NCBI GenBank assembly: GCA_031284065.1
Contig: JAITAP010000129.1
Location: 1 to 17,106 of the forward strand
DNA length: 17,106 nucleotides
Origin: Prevotellaceae bacterium
GTDB taxonomy: Bacteria; Bacteroidota; Bacteroidia; Bacteroidales; UBA932
Direction: 5' to 3'
Every line of letters begins with the position of its first letter. The first letter of the stretch is position 1. A model generated the notes under the pieces. The model saw only the letters and a program-made list of their open reading frames with translations, searched no databases and was not told the DNA's origin. A program made the position numbers and the translations under genes. Positions 7,001 to 13,095 of this stretch are shown here, piece by piece.

Positions 7001-9267
7001 TTGACCCGTCAACCGGCGCAAGTACCCTTATCAGCGGAGCCACCGCCGGCAGGTACGATGTAAGCAAAAGCGGCCGCTACGCCGTTCGCGCCGATATTCT
7101 GTACCGCGGTAGCGGCTACCAGCTGACGTGCGAAACGGTTAGCGAGCCCAAACCGATAGAGGTGTTCCCGCTACCGCTGCCCCCGCTGCTTAAGGGAGAA
7201 AAAATGGGGAATGGGGGCGAAAAAACGTCGGGCTGCGACGGCGACATCCTTACCCTGACGGCCTCCGTGCCCGCCGGCAAGGGCGTTACGGCGGAAGTAA
7301 CGTCGTACCGGTGGTACAAAGACGACGTAGAGCTGACCTCCGCTACCGATTCCGTTTACACCATTACTCAGGTAGAGGCAGCAAGGTATAAGGTAGAGGC
7401 CATCAGCAACAAGGGTTGCGAGTCGGAAGCCAGCGCATCCAAAGAAATCGTGATACGACCTCTCCCCACCGTGTCCATTGCCGACGGCGTGCGGGAAACA
7501 TGCGGCGGTACGATAACGCTAACGGCAACCCCTGCCGCCACAGGCGCTACCTACGACTGGTTTGAAAATGGCAACGCCATACAGACCGCCTCCACCTCGC
7601 CGTCGTACGTGGTGCAGGGCAACAGCGACGCCACAAAGGAAAAAGCGGCGTCTTACTACCTCTACGCAACCGACAAGTATGGCTGCCACTCGGCCGCCCC
7701 AAGCAGCGAGGTAAAGGTAACCATCCGCGCGCTGCCGCCAAGCCCCACCGCTACCGCTGCCAGCGTATGCAACGGCGACAACGCTACCCTGAAGGTAAGC
7801 CCGTCGGGTGCAGGCCGCTACAAGTGGTACAAAAGGTCGGGGCGCAGCAGCCTCGACTCCATGTACTTTACCTCCGACACCAACTACCTCATACGAGAGG
7901 CGCAGCCGGCCGACGCGGGGCAGTACGTGGTAGAAATAATCAACACACACGGCTGCAAGTCGGCCTTGATGGGCGAAGTAGGGCTGACCGTGCAGGAGCT
8001 GCCGGAGGTGAGGATTATCGAACCCCGCGCCTGCGAAAGCTGGACGGAGGAGAACACGGTGAAATTCGCCACGCCCACGGGCGGACGCTTCACCGGATGG
8101 GGCTGTACGGTGGACGGCAAGTTTAACCCATCAGAGGTGCACCAGGGCGTCGCCTCTGTAAAATATACCTACACAGCGCCCAACGGGTGCACCAACAGCG
8201 ACGAAAAAATCATAGAAATAATAAGCCTCCCCAACACGCCCATCGTTGCCGCCGACGGCGCAACGGAAGTGTGCGAGGACAGCGTTATGGTAAAGCTGCA
8301 AACCAACGTTGCCGCCGAGTACGCTGCCGACTATACCTACCGGTGGCGCAAGGATGGCGCAACAATACCCAGCGAAACCACATCTGCCTACGTTGCTACA
8401 AAGGCCGGCGCCTACGATGTGCGGATATGCAACAAGGGCCTTTGCTGGTCCGACAGCACGAGCGACCCCGTAAAGATAGTCGTGAAGGAGCTGCCCGACG
8501 CGCCGCTTATTGCCGCGCAAGACGTCGCTTTCTTCTGCCCCGGCAGCGTTACCAAGCTGCTCGCGCACTCGGAAGCCCCGGGCACCTTCCAGTGGTACAA
8601 GGGCGATAGCAAGGGAATGAGCGAAATGCCCACCGAAATAGCCGGCAGCTACAACGCCGGCGAAGTAGGGCAGTACGCCGTGAAGCTCTTTGGGGAAAAT
8701 GAGTGCTGGTCGCCGCTTAGCAGCTTTATTACCGTAGGAGAGTACCCCCTGCCCAGACAACCCGAAATAATCCCCTCCCAGACGACGCTTTACGCAGGCC
8801 TTACATACGCGTTGCTGGTGAAAACGCCGCAACCGGGCGAGGAGTACGGGTGGTACAAAAATGACCTCTCTACCGACAAAGCCGGCATAAGCTACCCCGT
8901 AGCCAGCCTGAGCAGCGAAGATACCGGCCGCTACACGGTGAGGACACTCGACGAGCACGGATGCTCCGTTTGGTCGGACGTTTACACGCTGGCATGGTCG
9001 GAGGCGCCGCTGTTTGTCCCCAACGTCTTTACCCCGAATGGAGATGGCATTAACGACTACTTCCAAATTCTCGGCTTGGAGGGTTTTGTGGAAAACAAGC
9101 TGGAAATACTCAACAAGCGCGGGGTGGTAATTTTTTCACGGAAAAACTACCGCAACGAATGGAACGGCAATGGATTCCTCAACGATGTTTACTACTACAC
9201 GCTTGAGCTGAAGCGCGAAGACGAAACAACATCCTTGTTACGCGGATATGTACACATGAAAAAATAA
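1054..9267 (+). CDS. Giant secreted multi-Ig-domain protein, IgGFc-binding-like N-terminus, T9SS type B sorting domain
   Basis: 2737 residues. The ATG at 1054 is chosen because it gives a compact signal peptide (about residues 1-28: lysines, then GLTVLLVCIAFGAA). An in-frame ATG at 1033 and a TTG at 1006 are alternatives. Residues about 140-420 match the IgGFc-binding N-terminal family: GSDFFVAF, the LTGT near 352 followed by SKPIAVFGGHE, DHLYEQL and SWGQKY near 394. From about 710 to 2640 lie some 20 Ig-like domains of 75-100 residues. Most have a first-strand Cys (VCxGDxVTLTA), a central aromatic-x-WY and a late GC, suggesting one disulfide each. Residues about 2653-2737 (VFTPNGDGIND motif) are the gliding-motility-associated type B C-terminal domain, so the mature protein is probably exported by T9SS and kept at or released from the surface. 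A role in adhesion or glycoprotein binding is inference. The frame is intact throughout. Confidence 0.93.
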   Translation: MFLHKTFFILKHGLTVLLVCIAFGAAANGTLYGAKYCGANATPLVAGGIGSKLTLKPRLDKQMITEMGSYPEQGKPDSWLAYNPYGGVNDNDSIDVEIVANPDTVDRTGYIWLRSKNAAGTEALDTIYVFQPGVRCMDPKQGNTGSDFFVAFMRNAEASSVGQLYLYATSDVAANVTVLNNSTGNSIGSTTIVANQMKSIYHVSGSAGTLQTSPAYNYRYQEPLKRSLRVTADQNISLYAYNQESTTSEMACILPTAALSDEYFALSYSGNYEKPEALMIIATEDATLVTITPADETYGKGTYSGTGNTTGADYKIAGDPFTITLQAGETYLIRSKSRGRTGSSSYYVKPGLTGTHVKSSKPIAVFGGHERAALGCEMNSNRDHLYEQLLPLRSWGQKYALAETSQPNNIYRIVAAYDNTTVTITDKNGLVKTLKLNRGKYAEGQFNSKASALYGNRISPFVYIEADRPVEVGLFALSTGCTSPTSSIADPFLIALGPADRGIFSATFSPVKIDKYNNTSPLHYITVITEQRYKDSTKLYHTASGMPPTLMPLAFEDMPGTPYAYASEEVYYQEKFNYQLSNPYGFTAYAYGYGYLESYGYTIGAQLGEKIMVEGDGSSIPDSVIYCRNEPYRPFPKCVDGGDCSDPAKERNRYYWYNTLEDWYNDKPLPAPPEIDVKIDSAYTYFASWWGRCDILYPKQVAIKVLPLPAVTFANDTVCLSSTTTDYGARPLGGTYTYAGTNATFDHSKATPGTHSVTYTYTNERGCSDSRTAMVTVETLDKDPYLRVVSGDASFCRGETLVLEVANAVGRTFQWYYNGAPIDSADKRTYRVEPKAKVYETGTYSAHVINKNGCMTTVDTIATIYEKPEKPIIVTASAAGCAPFTYELYDYNYVSAAGYQWYKTEVNDANKIDGATGDTYKVLGDTIAGKRHFVYGVATKVPGRSIDGGCWSYDEIDVEVYARANTPSIFHKYGDGVTVPVCDGDSVKLTATAISGNSYTWQWYAKFSDGSTSKYLTSEEISVKAGEYLVESTSEHGCPAKERSKLVTVVARGNPGKPVIAAGASVCTGDTVTLIASALAPGGVTTTYDWYAATQSGAYDPIDKATGATYGATESGSYAVLATTHHGDVDCSSPYSNPKPVTILPKPSPPEIKGKTDVCVSANNISLTASAASGSVEIESYRWYKNGVHQQGIIGNTYAATQSEAATIYKVVAYSKVGRCISDADSVTVTVHRPEVLAITGAKDTCYGQTVALKAVTNVVNPNGYVWYENDKLTAEASSSYLVRGKVSETTNGTYYVYVSDHYGCQSPKSAEVKVNIHKTVASLTVNSQPVCAGEELTLEAAGATANLYDWYLEKSGSRTLVGKTTTSSLVIPKAQDANAGKYVVEIENTNGCKSGGEGNAVVYSLPVAPTLQPTALHICFGDSTRILASSSTTQPVYEWFFRNTDNIKVSLPSSLERVYPRQPGRYTARVKGQAGCWSGESEEKYIETHLKPEAPTISSLLSFTDTIKVCESKVTPITASAAGAKSYQWYAVDPGGKSYIEISGATGATYDLQGSGLYAAKAFMEYSTDGATPLTCPSVSYSEIKVAEVYPEPAPPVISGNSSACAGQKITLTANTATGDHVASFQWYKNSKMEFSSTTATFEVTEIANASYTVEAISDKGCASARSVAQSVSIRRPIVSLAQPKPSSICYGGTVTLTATTNTDLNSKYEWYEGNTPIPGATALSYVVKSDATAVNGKKASYSLYVTDEGGCKSAQSNTATVTINPLPPTPAVSITSSPHPVCEGGSVTLNASPAGEGRYQWYFEKNGAHKPVGVESNATTLYLPNILSSNAGPYSVQITNEYGCTSAAPQREVKVNASPATPMLTANLTNSSDSVHICTGDSVLLTAFSADAKKYEWYVGAGRLPDSANRFYAKMPIIYSVWGISEDGCRSNASDAMTVGVHARPEKPTILPAGNISVCANGSTPITGLAANASSYQWYSVDPSTGASTLISGATAGRYDVSKSGRYAVRADILYRGSGYQLTCETVSEPKPIEVFPLPLPPLLKGEKMGNGGEKTSGCDGDILTLTASVPAGKGVTAEVTSYRWYKDDVELTSATDSVYTITQVEAARYKVEAISNKGCESEASASKEIVIRPLPTVSIADGVRETCGGTITLTATPAATGATYDWFENGNAIQTASTSPSYVVQGNSDATKEKAASYYLYATDKYGCHSAAPSSEVKVTIRALPPSPTATAASVCNGDNATLKVSPSGAGRYKWYKRSGRSSLDSMYFTSDTNYLIREAQPADAGQYVVEIINTHGCKSALMGEVGLTVQELPEVRIIEPRACESWTEENTVKFATPTGGRFTGWGCTVDGKFNPSEVHQGVASVKYTYTAPNGCTNSDEKIIEIISLPNTPIVAADGATEVCEDSVMVKLQTNVAAEYAADYTYRWRKDGATIPSETTSAYVATKAGAYDVRICNKGLCWSDSTSDPVKIVVKELPDAPLIAAQDVAFFCPGSVTKLLAHSEAPGTFQWYKGDSKGMSEMPTEIAGSYNAGEVGQYAVKLFGENECWSPLSSFITVGEYPLPRQPEIIPSQTTLYAGLTYALLVKTPQPGEEYGWYKNDLSTDKAGISYPVASLSSEDTGRYTVRTLDEHGCSVWSDVYTLAWSEAPLFVPNVFTPNGDGINDYFQILGLEGFVENKLEILNKRGVVIFSRKNYRNEWNGNGFLNDVYYYTLELKREDETTSLLRGYVHMKK
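4498..8004 (+). repeat. Super-repeat of five Ig domains, period 1341 bp
   Basis: Inside the giant gene, Ig domains fall into five recognisable types (A-E) recurring in fixed order. Type A begins with a Pro-Pro pair at 4498, 5839 and 7180, so both intervals are exactly 1341 bp (447 codons). Blocks 1 and 2 are complete (A-B-C-D-E). Block 3 has A-B-C before the sequence diverges near 8005, and D- and E-like domains precede the first A (about 3950-4490). Equivalent domains share features: type C has WY, 'NAG/DAG-x-Y' and NxxGC; type E has an SYQWY...VDP-like segment and a late TC. Protein similarity between blocks is moderate, so the duplication is old. Confidence 0.8.
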
Positions 9268-9270
9268 AAA

Positions 9271-10281
9271 ATGGGAAAAAAGAACATACTACAGATAGCA
9301 TTGGGAATTACTCTCTGCCTGTGCGTGTCGCCATGCGCCCATGGGCAAATAGTGCCGCGATACGCTACATACCTTCTCAACGGCACGCTGTTTAACCCGG
9401 CCTACACCGGCTACCGTGAGTACGTGTACGCCAGCGCCCTCTACCACCGTCAGTGGCTGGCGCAGGAGAACACGCCCGGATTCACTGCGCTGGTGATAGA
9501 CGGGAGCGCATCAGACTATGTCAATCTTGGCTTTCAGGTTACCAGCGAGCACATGGGGATTGCCACCCTGACCGGTATTAGCGCCTCCTACGCCTACCGG
9601 ATGCAGCTGTCCAGAACCTCCGACCTGAGCCTTGGGCTATCGCTCGGAGCCATGTATGGCGGCGTAAGCCAAAGCGACATGAAAACCGTTGCGCCGGAAG
9701 ACCCTACGCTTCAATCGCTCACCGGCAAAGCAATTCCCCACATGAGCGCAGGCATTTACTACGGCTCCGAAATATTTTACGGGGGCATTTCGCTGCGCAA
9801 CCTTTCGGGTAAAAGCCGGAGCGACCTGACCAATGAATTCCTGCTTGCGCCGCCCATCCGGAATGTAACGGCAACGCTTGGCACGTTTATACCAATCAAC
9901 TCGCAGATCATTTTTCGCCCTTCGCTCATGTGGCAAGACGATTTTGAAGCTGCCTCGACGTTGGACGCCACGCTAGCGTGCATATTTGTCGATAGGTTCT
10001 GGCTGGGGCTTAGCGTCCGTACCGACCAGCCTTTCGGGAGGCGGGGCAACGTTGACGACTACTCCGCAGCCGTGCTGGGCGAAGTTTTCATTACCGACAG
10101 AATCACGGTAAGCTACGCATACGATATGGGGCTTGATTCTTTCACTAGCGCCTACATGGGTGGCCACCAGATTTCAGTTGGCTACTACCTGACGAAGCAC
10201 CAAAACACCCCCTACAACTACAAATATCGATTCAAAAGCCACTACAAAAGCAACATTTGCCCGAATTGTATTAAAAGGTAG
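9271..10281 (+). CDS. PorP/SprF-family type IX secretion outer-membrane protein
   Basis: 336 residues. The ATG is 3 bp after the stop of the giant gene, so the two are co-transcribed and probably translationally coupled. Residues 1-25 form a signal peptide (MGKKN, a hydrophobic stretch, cleavage after AHG). The mature start, with a NPAYTG motif near residue 43, is typical of the PorP/SprF family. Alternating hydrophobic strands (LSLGLSLGAMYGG, YYGSEIFYGGISLRNLS) suggest a beta-barrel. Family knowledge: PorP/SprF proteins associate with the T9SS and are commonly encoded directly after giant proteins with type B C-terminal domains, helping their export or attachment. Length is normal for the family. 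The short C-terminal tail, CPNCIKR with two cysteines, is unusual for an OM barrel. It ends with TAG, showing that TAG acts as a stop in this genome. Confidence 0.9.
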   Translation: MGKKNILQIALGITLCLCVSPCAHGQIVPRYATYLLNGTLFNPAYTGYREYVYASALYHRQWLAQENTPGFTALVIDGSASDYVNLGFQVTSEHMGIATLTGISASYAYRMQLSRTSDLSLGLSLGAMYGGVSQSDMKTVAPEDPTLQSLTGKAIPHMSAGIYYGSEIFYGGISLRNLSGKSRSDLTNEFLLAPPIRNVTATLGTFIPINSQIIFRPSLMWQDDFEAASTLDATLACIFVDRFWLGLSVRTDQPFGRRGNVDDYSAAVLGEVFITDRITVSYAYDMGLDSFTSAYMGGHQISVGYYLTKHQNTPYNYKYRFKSHYKSNICPNCIKR

Positions 10282-10329
10282 TGGGTAATGATTAATGATT
10301 AATGGTTAATGATTAATGGCGCAAGGCGC

Positions 10330-10358
10330 GGGGGGCACATGACACGCATGTTCCCCCC
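10330..10358. terminator. GC-rich hairpin downstream of the porP-like gene
   Basis: GGGGGG-C-ACATG at 10330-10341 pairs with CATGT-T-CCCCCC at 10347-10358 with one mismatch and a 5-nt loop. It lies 49 bp after the stop of the PorP/SprF-like gene. No T-run follows on either strand, so calling it a terminator rests on position and stem strength only. It could equally be part of the dispersed repeat that follows. Confidence 0.35.
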
Positions 10359-10442
10359 GTCATTCCGACCGGAGCGCGTGAGGCACGAGCGCGCGGAGTG
10401 GAGGAATCTCCCGCCGCAACGCACCCCTTGTTAATGTGATAC

Positions 10443-10477
10443 CCCGTTCGGACGAGGCTCTGCCCGTTCGGACGAGG
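10443..10477 (+). repeat. Two direct copies of a 15-bp word, period 20
   Basis: CCCGTTCGGACGAGG occurs at 10443-10457 and 10463-10477; the intervening spacer is CTCTG. The second copy is followed by TTTTTT. Each copy has only a 3-bp CGT/ACG stem around TCGG, so a terminator role for the plus-strand operon is weak. Confidence 0.7.
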
Positions 10478-10588
10478 TTTTTTATTCACTTTATCCCCGT
10501 GAGGCTTTGCCTAACATTAGGCAGAACCTGAACCCTTTTACCCAACTTGGAGCGAGGTAGAGCCTTGCCCCAACAAGAGGGCGCCGCG

Positions 10589-10608
10589 CTGCCTGAAAGG
10601 CAGATTTT
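10589..10608 (+). terminator. Small hairpin with T-run
   Basis: CTGCC (10589-10593) and GGCAG (10599-10603) can pair around TGAAA and are followed by ATTTTT. Read on the plus strand this has the shape of a weak intrinsic terminator, but it lies about 310 bp past the plus-strand operon and the stem is only 5 bp. It may just be one module of the repeat mosaic. Confidence 0.25.
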
Positions 10609-10614
10609 TCATAA

Positions 10615-10635
10615 CCGCAGGTCAGCGACCTGCGG
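10615..10635 (-). terminator. Perfect 9-bp hairpin downstream of the OM-barrel gene
   Basis: CCGCAGGTC (10615-10623) pairs perfectly with GACCTGCGG (10627-10635), with a 3-nt loop. It is about 60 bp past the minus-strand OM-protein stop, so it is a candidate 3' end for that operon. The minus strand continues TTATGAAAAA, which is not a true T-run. Confidence 0.35.
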
Positions 10636-10694
10636 CGGCGAAGAGATATGATTACTCGCGCTGCCTGAAAGGTGCAAGCAATAATTTTCAACTC

Positions 10695-11876
10695 TCAAAA
10701 CGAATACTTTAACCTCACAAAGCCAAGAATAACCTGCATTTCGTCCGGCGCGGCGCTGCCTACCGTCGAAAAGTACTGCGCAATGAGCGACAGGTCGAGG
10801 TTTTCCGTTATGGAGCAATCTACCGTTGCCCCCGTGTAGCAAGCCTTTGCGTCCGCAAAGTACATGCCGGACAGGGCGGCGTTCAGGCGCGGCGTAAAGG
10901 GGTAGGACGCTTGCGCAAATATGCTCCAGTCGCAAATGGACAGAAACTTTGCCGACAGCGGCGCGGCGTACAGCCCCATCAGCCCGCTGCCGGAGAAAGC
11001 GTTGCCGACGTTGTTGTACAGCGCCTCCGCCTGCAACGTTAGCGAGCTGCCAAAGGTGTAGTCCACGCCGACGGATGCCGCCACAACGGTTGTCGTATCG
11101 GAAAAATTCCGCACCGGACGGAAAATCGCCGCCTCGCTCCGCCAGCATAGCCCGCCGAAATCGCCCGTACATGCGCCGCCCAGCACAAGGTCTGCCTGCG
11201 CCTGCTCGCCCGCCATGAGCTGAAAGTCAAAATTCTTCCGGCTCCAGTGGTGCAGGAGCGCGGCGGTGAGCTTGCCGTCGCGGTTGACCGAAGCCGCCAG
11301 CTCCGACGAGGCGGTCTCGCTGTGGTAGTACGTCGCGCGGAAAGCGTCGCAGCCGGAGCGTTCGGGGTAGTCGAAATCGAAAAAAGAGTACGTGTTGAAA
11401 ATATCGTTGGGGTTCCAGACAAGCGTCTGCCCCCAGTTAATTCGCTGCCGGCCGAGCCTCAGCTGCCACTTGTCCCGCTCAAAGGTAACGGACAGGCGGT
11501 CTATCAGGGTATTGCCCAACACCTTTTTCCCCGCTACCCAGTTCCACGACAAATCCGCCAACCCCGCGTCAAACTCCGTGCTTTCGGGCTGAATCATTGC
11601 CTCGCTGCCCAGCATGAAGCGGTTGCGCATACCGGCGTCCACCCGCCAATGCTCCGAAAATTGCCAGCCGAAGCTGAGGCGGTTGTGCACCTGCGACTGC
11701 CACCACGTTTCGTCGGCAGGCTGCTGAGAAACGAGCGAAAACATTCTGTTAACATAACCCGACAGCTCCTGCGCGTGAGCGGGCAGCGCGCAGCACACGG
11801 CGAGTAGCGCGGCGCACGCCATACGCCTTGTAAGGTAGCGGCTTTTAGCATACAGATTTATACGGGTTTTATTCAT
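10695..11876 (-). CDS. Outer-membrane beta-barrel protein with DUF1302-like motif
   Basis: 393 residues. The ATG at 11876 is preferred over the upstream extension because it gives a good signal peptide: residues 1-35, arginine-rich n-region, core ACAALLAVCCALPAHA, cleavage before Gln36. The mature protein alternates polar and aromatic residues, as in beta-strands, and ends in LKYSF, with the terminal Phe expected of BAM-inserted barrels. Residues about 142-170 (GRQRINWG, then VWNPND, then FDFDYPERSG) resemble the conserved segment of DUF1302-type porin-like proteins. It is the last gene of the minus-strand cluster, 88 bp after the LolD-type ATPase, which suggests it is the outer-membrane part of the same envelope export system. 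In proteobacteria DUF1302 proteins sit beside transporters thought to handle hydrophobic cargo; transferring that role here is inference. Several cysteines in the barrel are unusual. Confidence 0.8.
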   Translation of the reverse strand: MNKTRINLYAKSRYLTRRMACAALLAVCCALPAHAQELSGYVNRMFSLVSQQPADETWWQSQVHNRLSFGWQFSEHWRVDAGMRNRFMLGSEAMIQPESTEFDAGLADLSWNWVAGKKVLGNTLIDRLSVTFERDKWQLRLGRQRINWGQTLVWNPNDIFNTYSFFDFDYPERSGCDAFRATYYHSETASSELAASVNRDGKLTAALLHHWSRKNFDFQLMAGEQAQADLVLGGACTGDFGGLCWRSEAAIFRPVRNFSDTTTVVAASVGVDYTFGSSLTLQAEALYNNVGNAFSGSGLMGLYAAPLSAKFLSICDWSIFAQASYPFTPRLNAALSGMYFADAKACYTGATVDCSITENLDLSLIAQYFSTVGSAAPDEMQVILGFVRLKYSF

Positions 11877-11898
11877 TTTTTTGGCGGCAATTTTTAAC

Positions 11899-11962
11899 CG
11901 CAGGTGGCGCAGATTGAGGAGATTTACACAAAACTCCCTTTGCCTAATCTGCGCCGTCTGCG
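11899..11962 (-). repeat. Inverted-repeat element at the 3' end of the ABC ATPase gene
   Basis: The 17 bases at 11899-11915 and the reverse complement of 11946-11962 match at 15 of 17 positions (CGCAG-nn-GGCGCAGATT), separated by 30 nt. The element fills most of the 88-bp gap between the ATPase stop (11965) and the OM-protein start (11876). In mRNA it would form a long stem just after the ATPase stop, possibly attenuating read-through or stabilising the 3' end. A related copy lies downstream of the TerC gene. Confidence 0.7.
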
Positions 11963-11964
11963 TG

Positions 11965-12657
11965 CTAACGTACAATAACTTCGTCTTTCACTGTTTTTCC
12001 GTCTTCGAGGGTAACAATCCGCTTGGCTTTTGCCATGATGCGCGGGTCGTGGGTGGAGAAGATAAACGTTACCCCCTCCTGCCTGTTCAGCTGCTCCATG
12101 ATGTCCAGCAAATTTTCAGCGGATTTGCTGTCGAGGTTGGCGGTTGGCTCGTCGGCGAGGACAAACTTCGGCTTCGACGCCAAGGCGCGGGCAACGGCTA
12201 CGCGCTGTTGCTGTCCGCCGGAGAGCTTGGCGGGGCGGCTGTCCATGCGGTCGCCCAGCCCAACGGCCTGTAGCAGCTCCGTCGCCCGCCGGTCAATTTC
12301 GTTTTTGGGTCGCCCCTGTAGCTCCATCACAAACGAAACGTTTTCTTTGGCGGTCAGCACCGGTATCAGGTTGTACGCCTGAAAAATGAACCCGATGTGG
12401 TGCAGCCGGAAAGCGGTCAGCTGTCTTTTTGTCAGGAGTGAAATGTCGCCGCCCCCCACGCGCAGGCTTCCCGACGTGAGCGCGTCCAGCCCTCCGATGA
12501 GGTTTAGCAGGGTGGTTTTGCCCGAGCCGGAGGGCCCCACGATGGCGGTAAATTCGCCTTCGGCAATGTTCAGCGTTACGCCATCTACGGCGCGTACTTC
12601 CTGCGCTTGGTCTTTGTAGATTTTGCACAAATCTTTGATTTCGATGATTGCGTTCAT
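11965..12657 (-). CDS. LolD/MacB-type ABC transporter ATP-binding protein
   Basis: 230 residues, normal length for LolD-type ATPases. All nucleotide-binding elements are visible: Walker A GPSGSGKTT at 41-49, Q-loop Gln93 (FIFQAYNL), signature LSGGQ at 145-149, Walker B FVLADE at 165-170 with catalytic Glu170, D-loop region NLDS, and switch His203 (STHD). FIFQAYNLIPVLTAKENV is characteristic of the LolD/MacB/FtsE-like subfamily. It would sit on the cytoplasmic face and power the FtsX/LolE-type permeases encoded upstream on the same strand, to extract or export lipoproteins or another envelope substrate. It is separated from those permeases by about 2.1 kb of unrelated genes. Which substrate is moved cannot be read from the sequence, so no symbol is given. 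Confidence 0.92.
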   Translation of the reverse strand: MNAIIEIKDLCKIYKDQAQEVRAVDGVTLNIAEGEFTAIVGPSGSGKTTLLNLIGGLDALTSGSLRVGGGDISLLTKRQLTAFRLHHIGFIFQAYNLIPVLTAKENVSFVMELQGRPKNEIDRRATELLQAVGLGDRMDSRPAKLSGGQQQRVAVARALASKPKFVLADEPTANLDSKSAENLLDIMEQLNRQEGVTFIFSTHDPRIMAKAKRIVTLEDGKTVKDEVIVR

Positions 12658-12845
12658 GTTTGATTAATAGTTAATTTACAGAATTACAGAATTTTCATAA
12701 TTTGCAGGTTTTTATTTTCCGAGTATGCTTTTATCTCACATTCATTCAAGAAATATCATTTTATCTCTATATAAATTTGATTGTAAGTTCATTACGAGTT
12801 TGCGAGCCAATTGTCATTTTTTCAATATATAAAATGCACCGACAC

Positions 12846-13094
12846 CTACAGAGTTGCTAAAACAAAAAATGTTTGATGCAAATTTACATCTGCAACGATG
12901 CCCAAAATGGTAGTAATTTTGTTGGGAATATCTTCCAGCATTTTCTTTTCAGCGCCATGTCTGCCGATAATTTTTCCGCTGTCATCTTTTCCAATGTGGA
13001 TAACGCCGCCCTGCGCGTTGGCAAAGCCGCATACCTATTTGAGACATTCGTCTTTCCAAATGGATTTGTACTCAATGTTTTGTTGTTCAACCAT
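12846..13094 (-). pseudogene. AlbA_2-domain (Schlafen-like) gene remnant with nonsense codon and C-terminal truncation
   Basis: The frame from the ATG at 13094 opens MVEQQNIEYKSIWKDE. After CLK it has a TAG (13035-13037) where family members normally have Trp, then continues VCGFANAQGGVIHIG and GRHGAEKKMLEDIPNKI to DVNL. This is the typical N-terminus of AlbA_2-domain proteins, which usually run to several hundred residues. Here homology stops after about 75 codons and the frame ends at 12846. Two lesions, a Trp-to-amber change and loss of the C-terminal part, indicate a dead gene. It starts 2 nt downstream of the DUF1905 stop, so the two were once co-transcribed. TAG ends the PorP-like gene, so recoding of TAG is unlikely. 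The downstream 12658-12845 stretch is AT-rich and shows no further homology. Confidence 0.8.
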
Positions 13095-13095
13095 T

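Larger units (their letters stand above)
10282..10694. other. Gene-free convergent intergenic region, mosaic of short repeats
   Basis: No gene is supported. From left to right it contains: TTAATG/GATTAATG-type short direct repeats (about 10287-10318); a 12-bp-stem hairpin at 10330-10358; a dispersed-repeat-like block with ATTCC/GGAAT ends (10362-10407); two copies of CCCGTTCGGACGAGG (10443-10457 and 10463-10477); a small palindrome TGCCTAA-CA-TTAGGCA (10508-10523); CTGCC/GGCAG hairpin followed by ATTTTT (10589-10608); a 9-bp perfect hairpin (10615-10635); and a second copy of CGCGCTGCCTGAAAGG near 10656-10671. The convergent operons both end here. Confidence 0.75.

Noticed and set aside
11877..11975. 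N-terminal extension of the OM-barrel protein to 11975
   Set aside because: The extra 33 codons lie in the inverted repeat and overlap the ATPase 3' end; the ATG at 11876 gives a proper signal peptide.
13035..13037. Reassigned TAG codon (alternative genetic code)
   Set aside because: TAG ends the PorP/SprF-like, TerC and ABC ATPase genes at expected positions, so TAG is a stop here.
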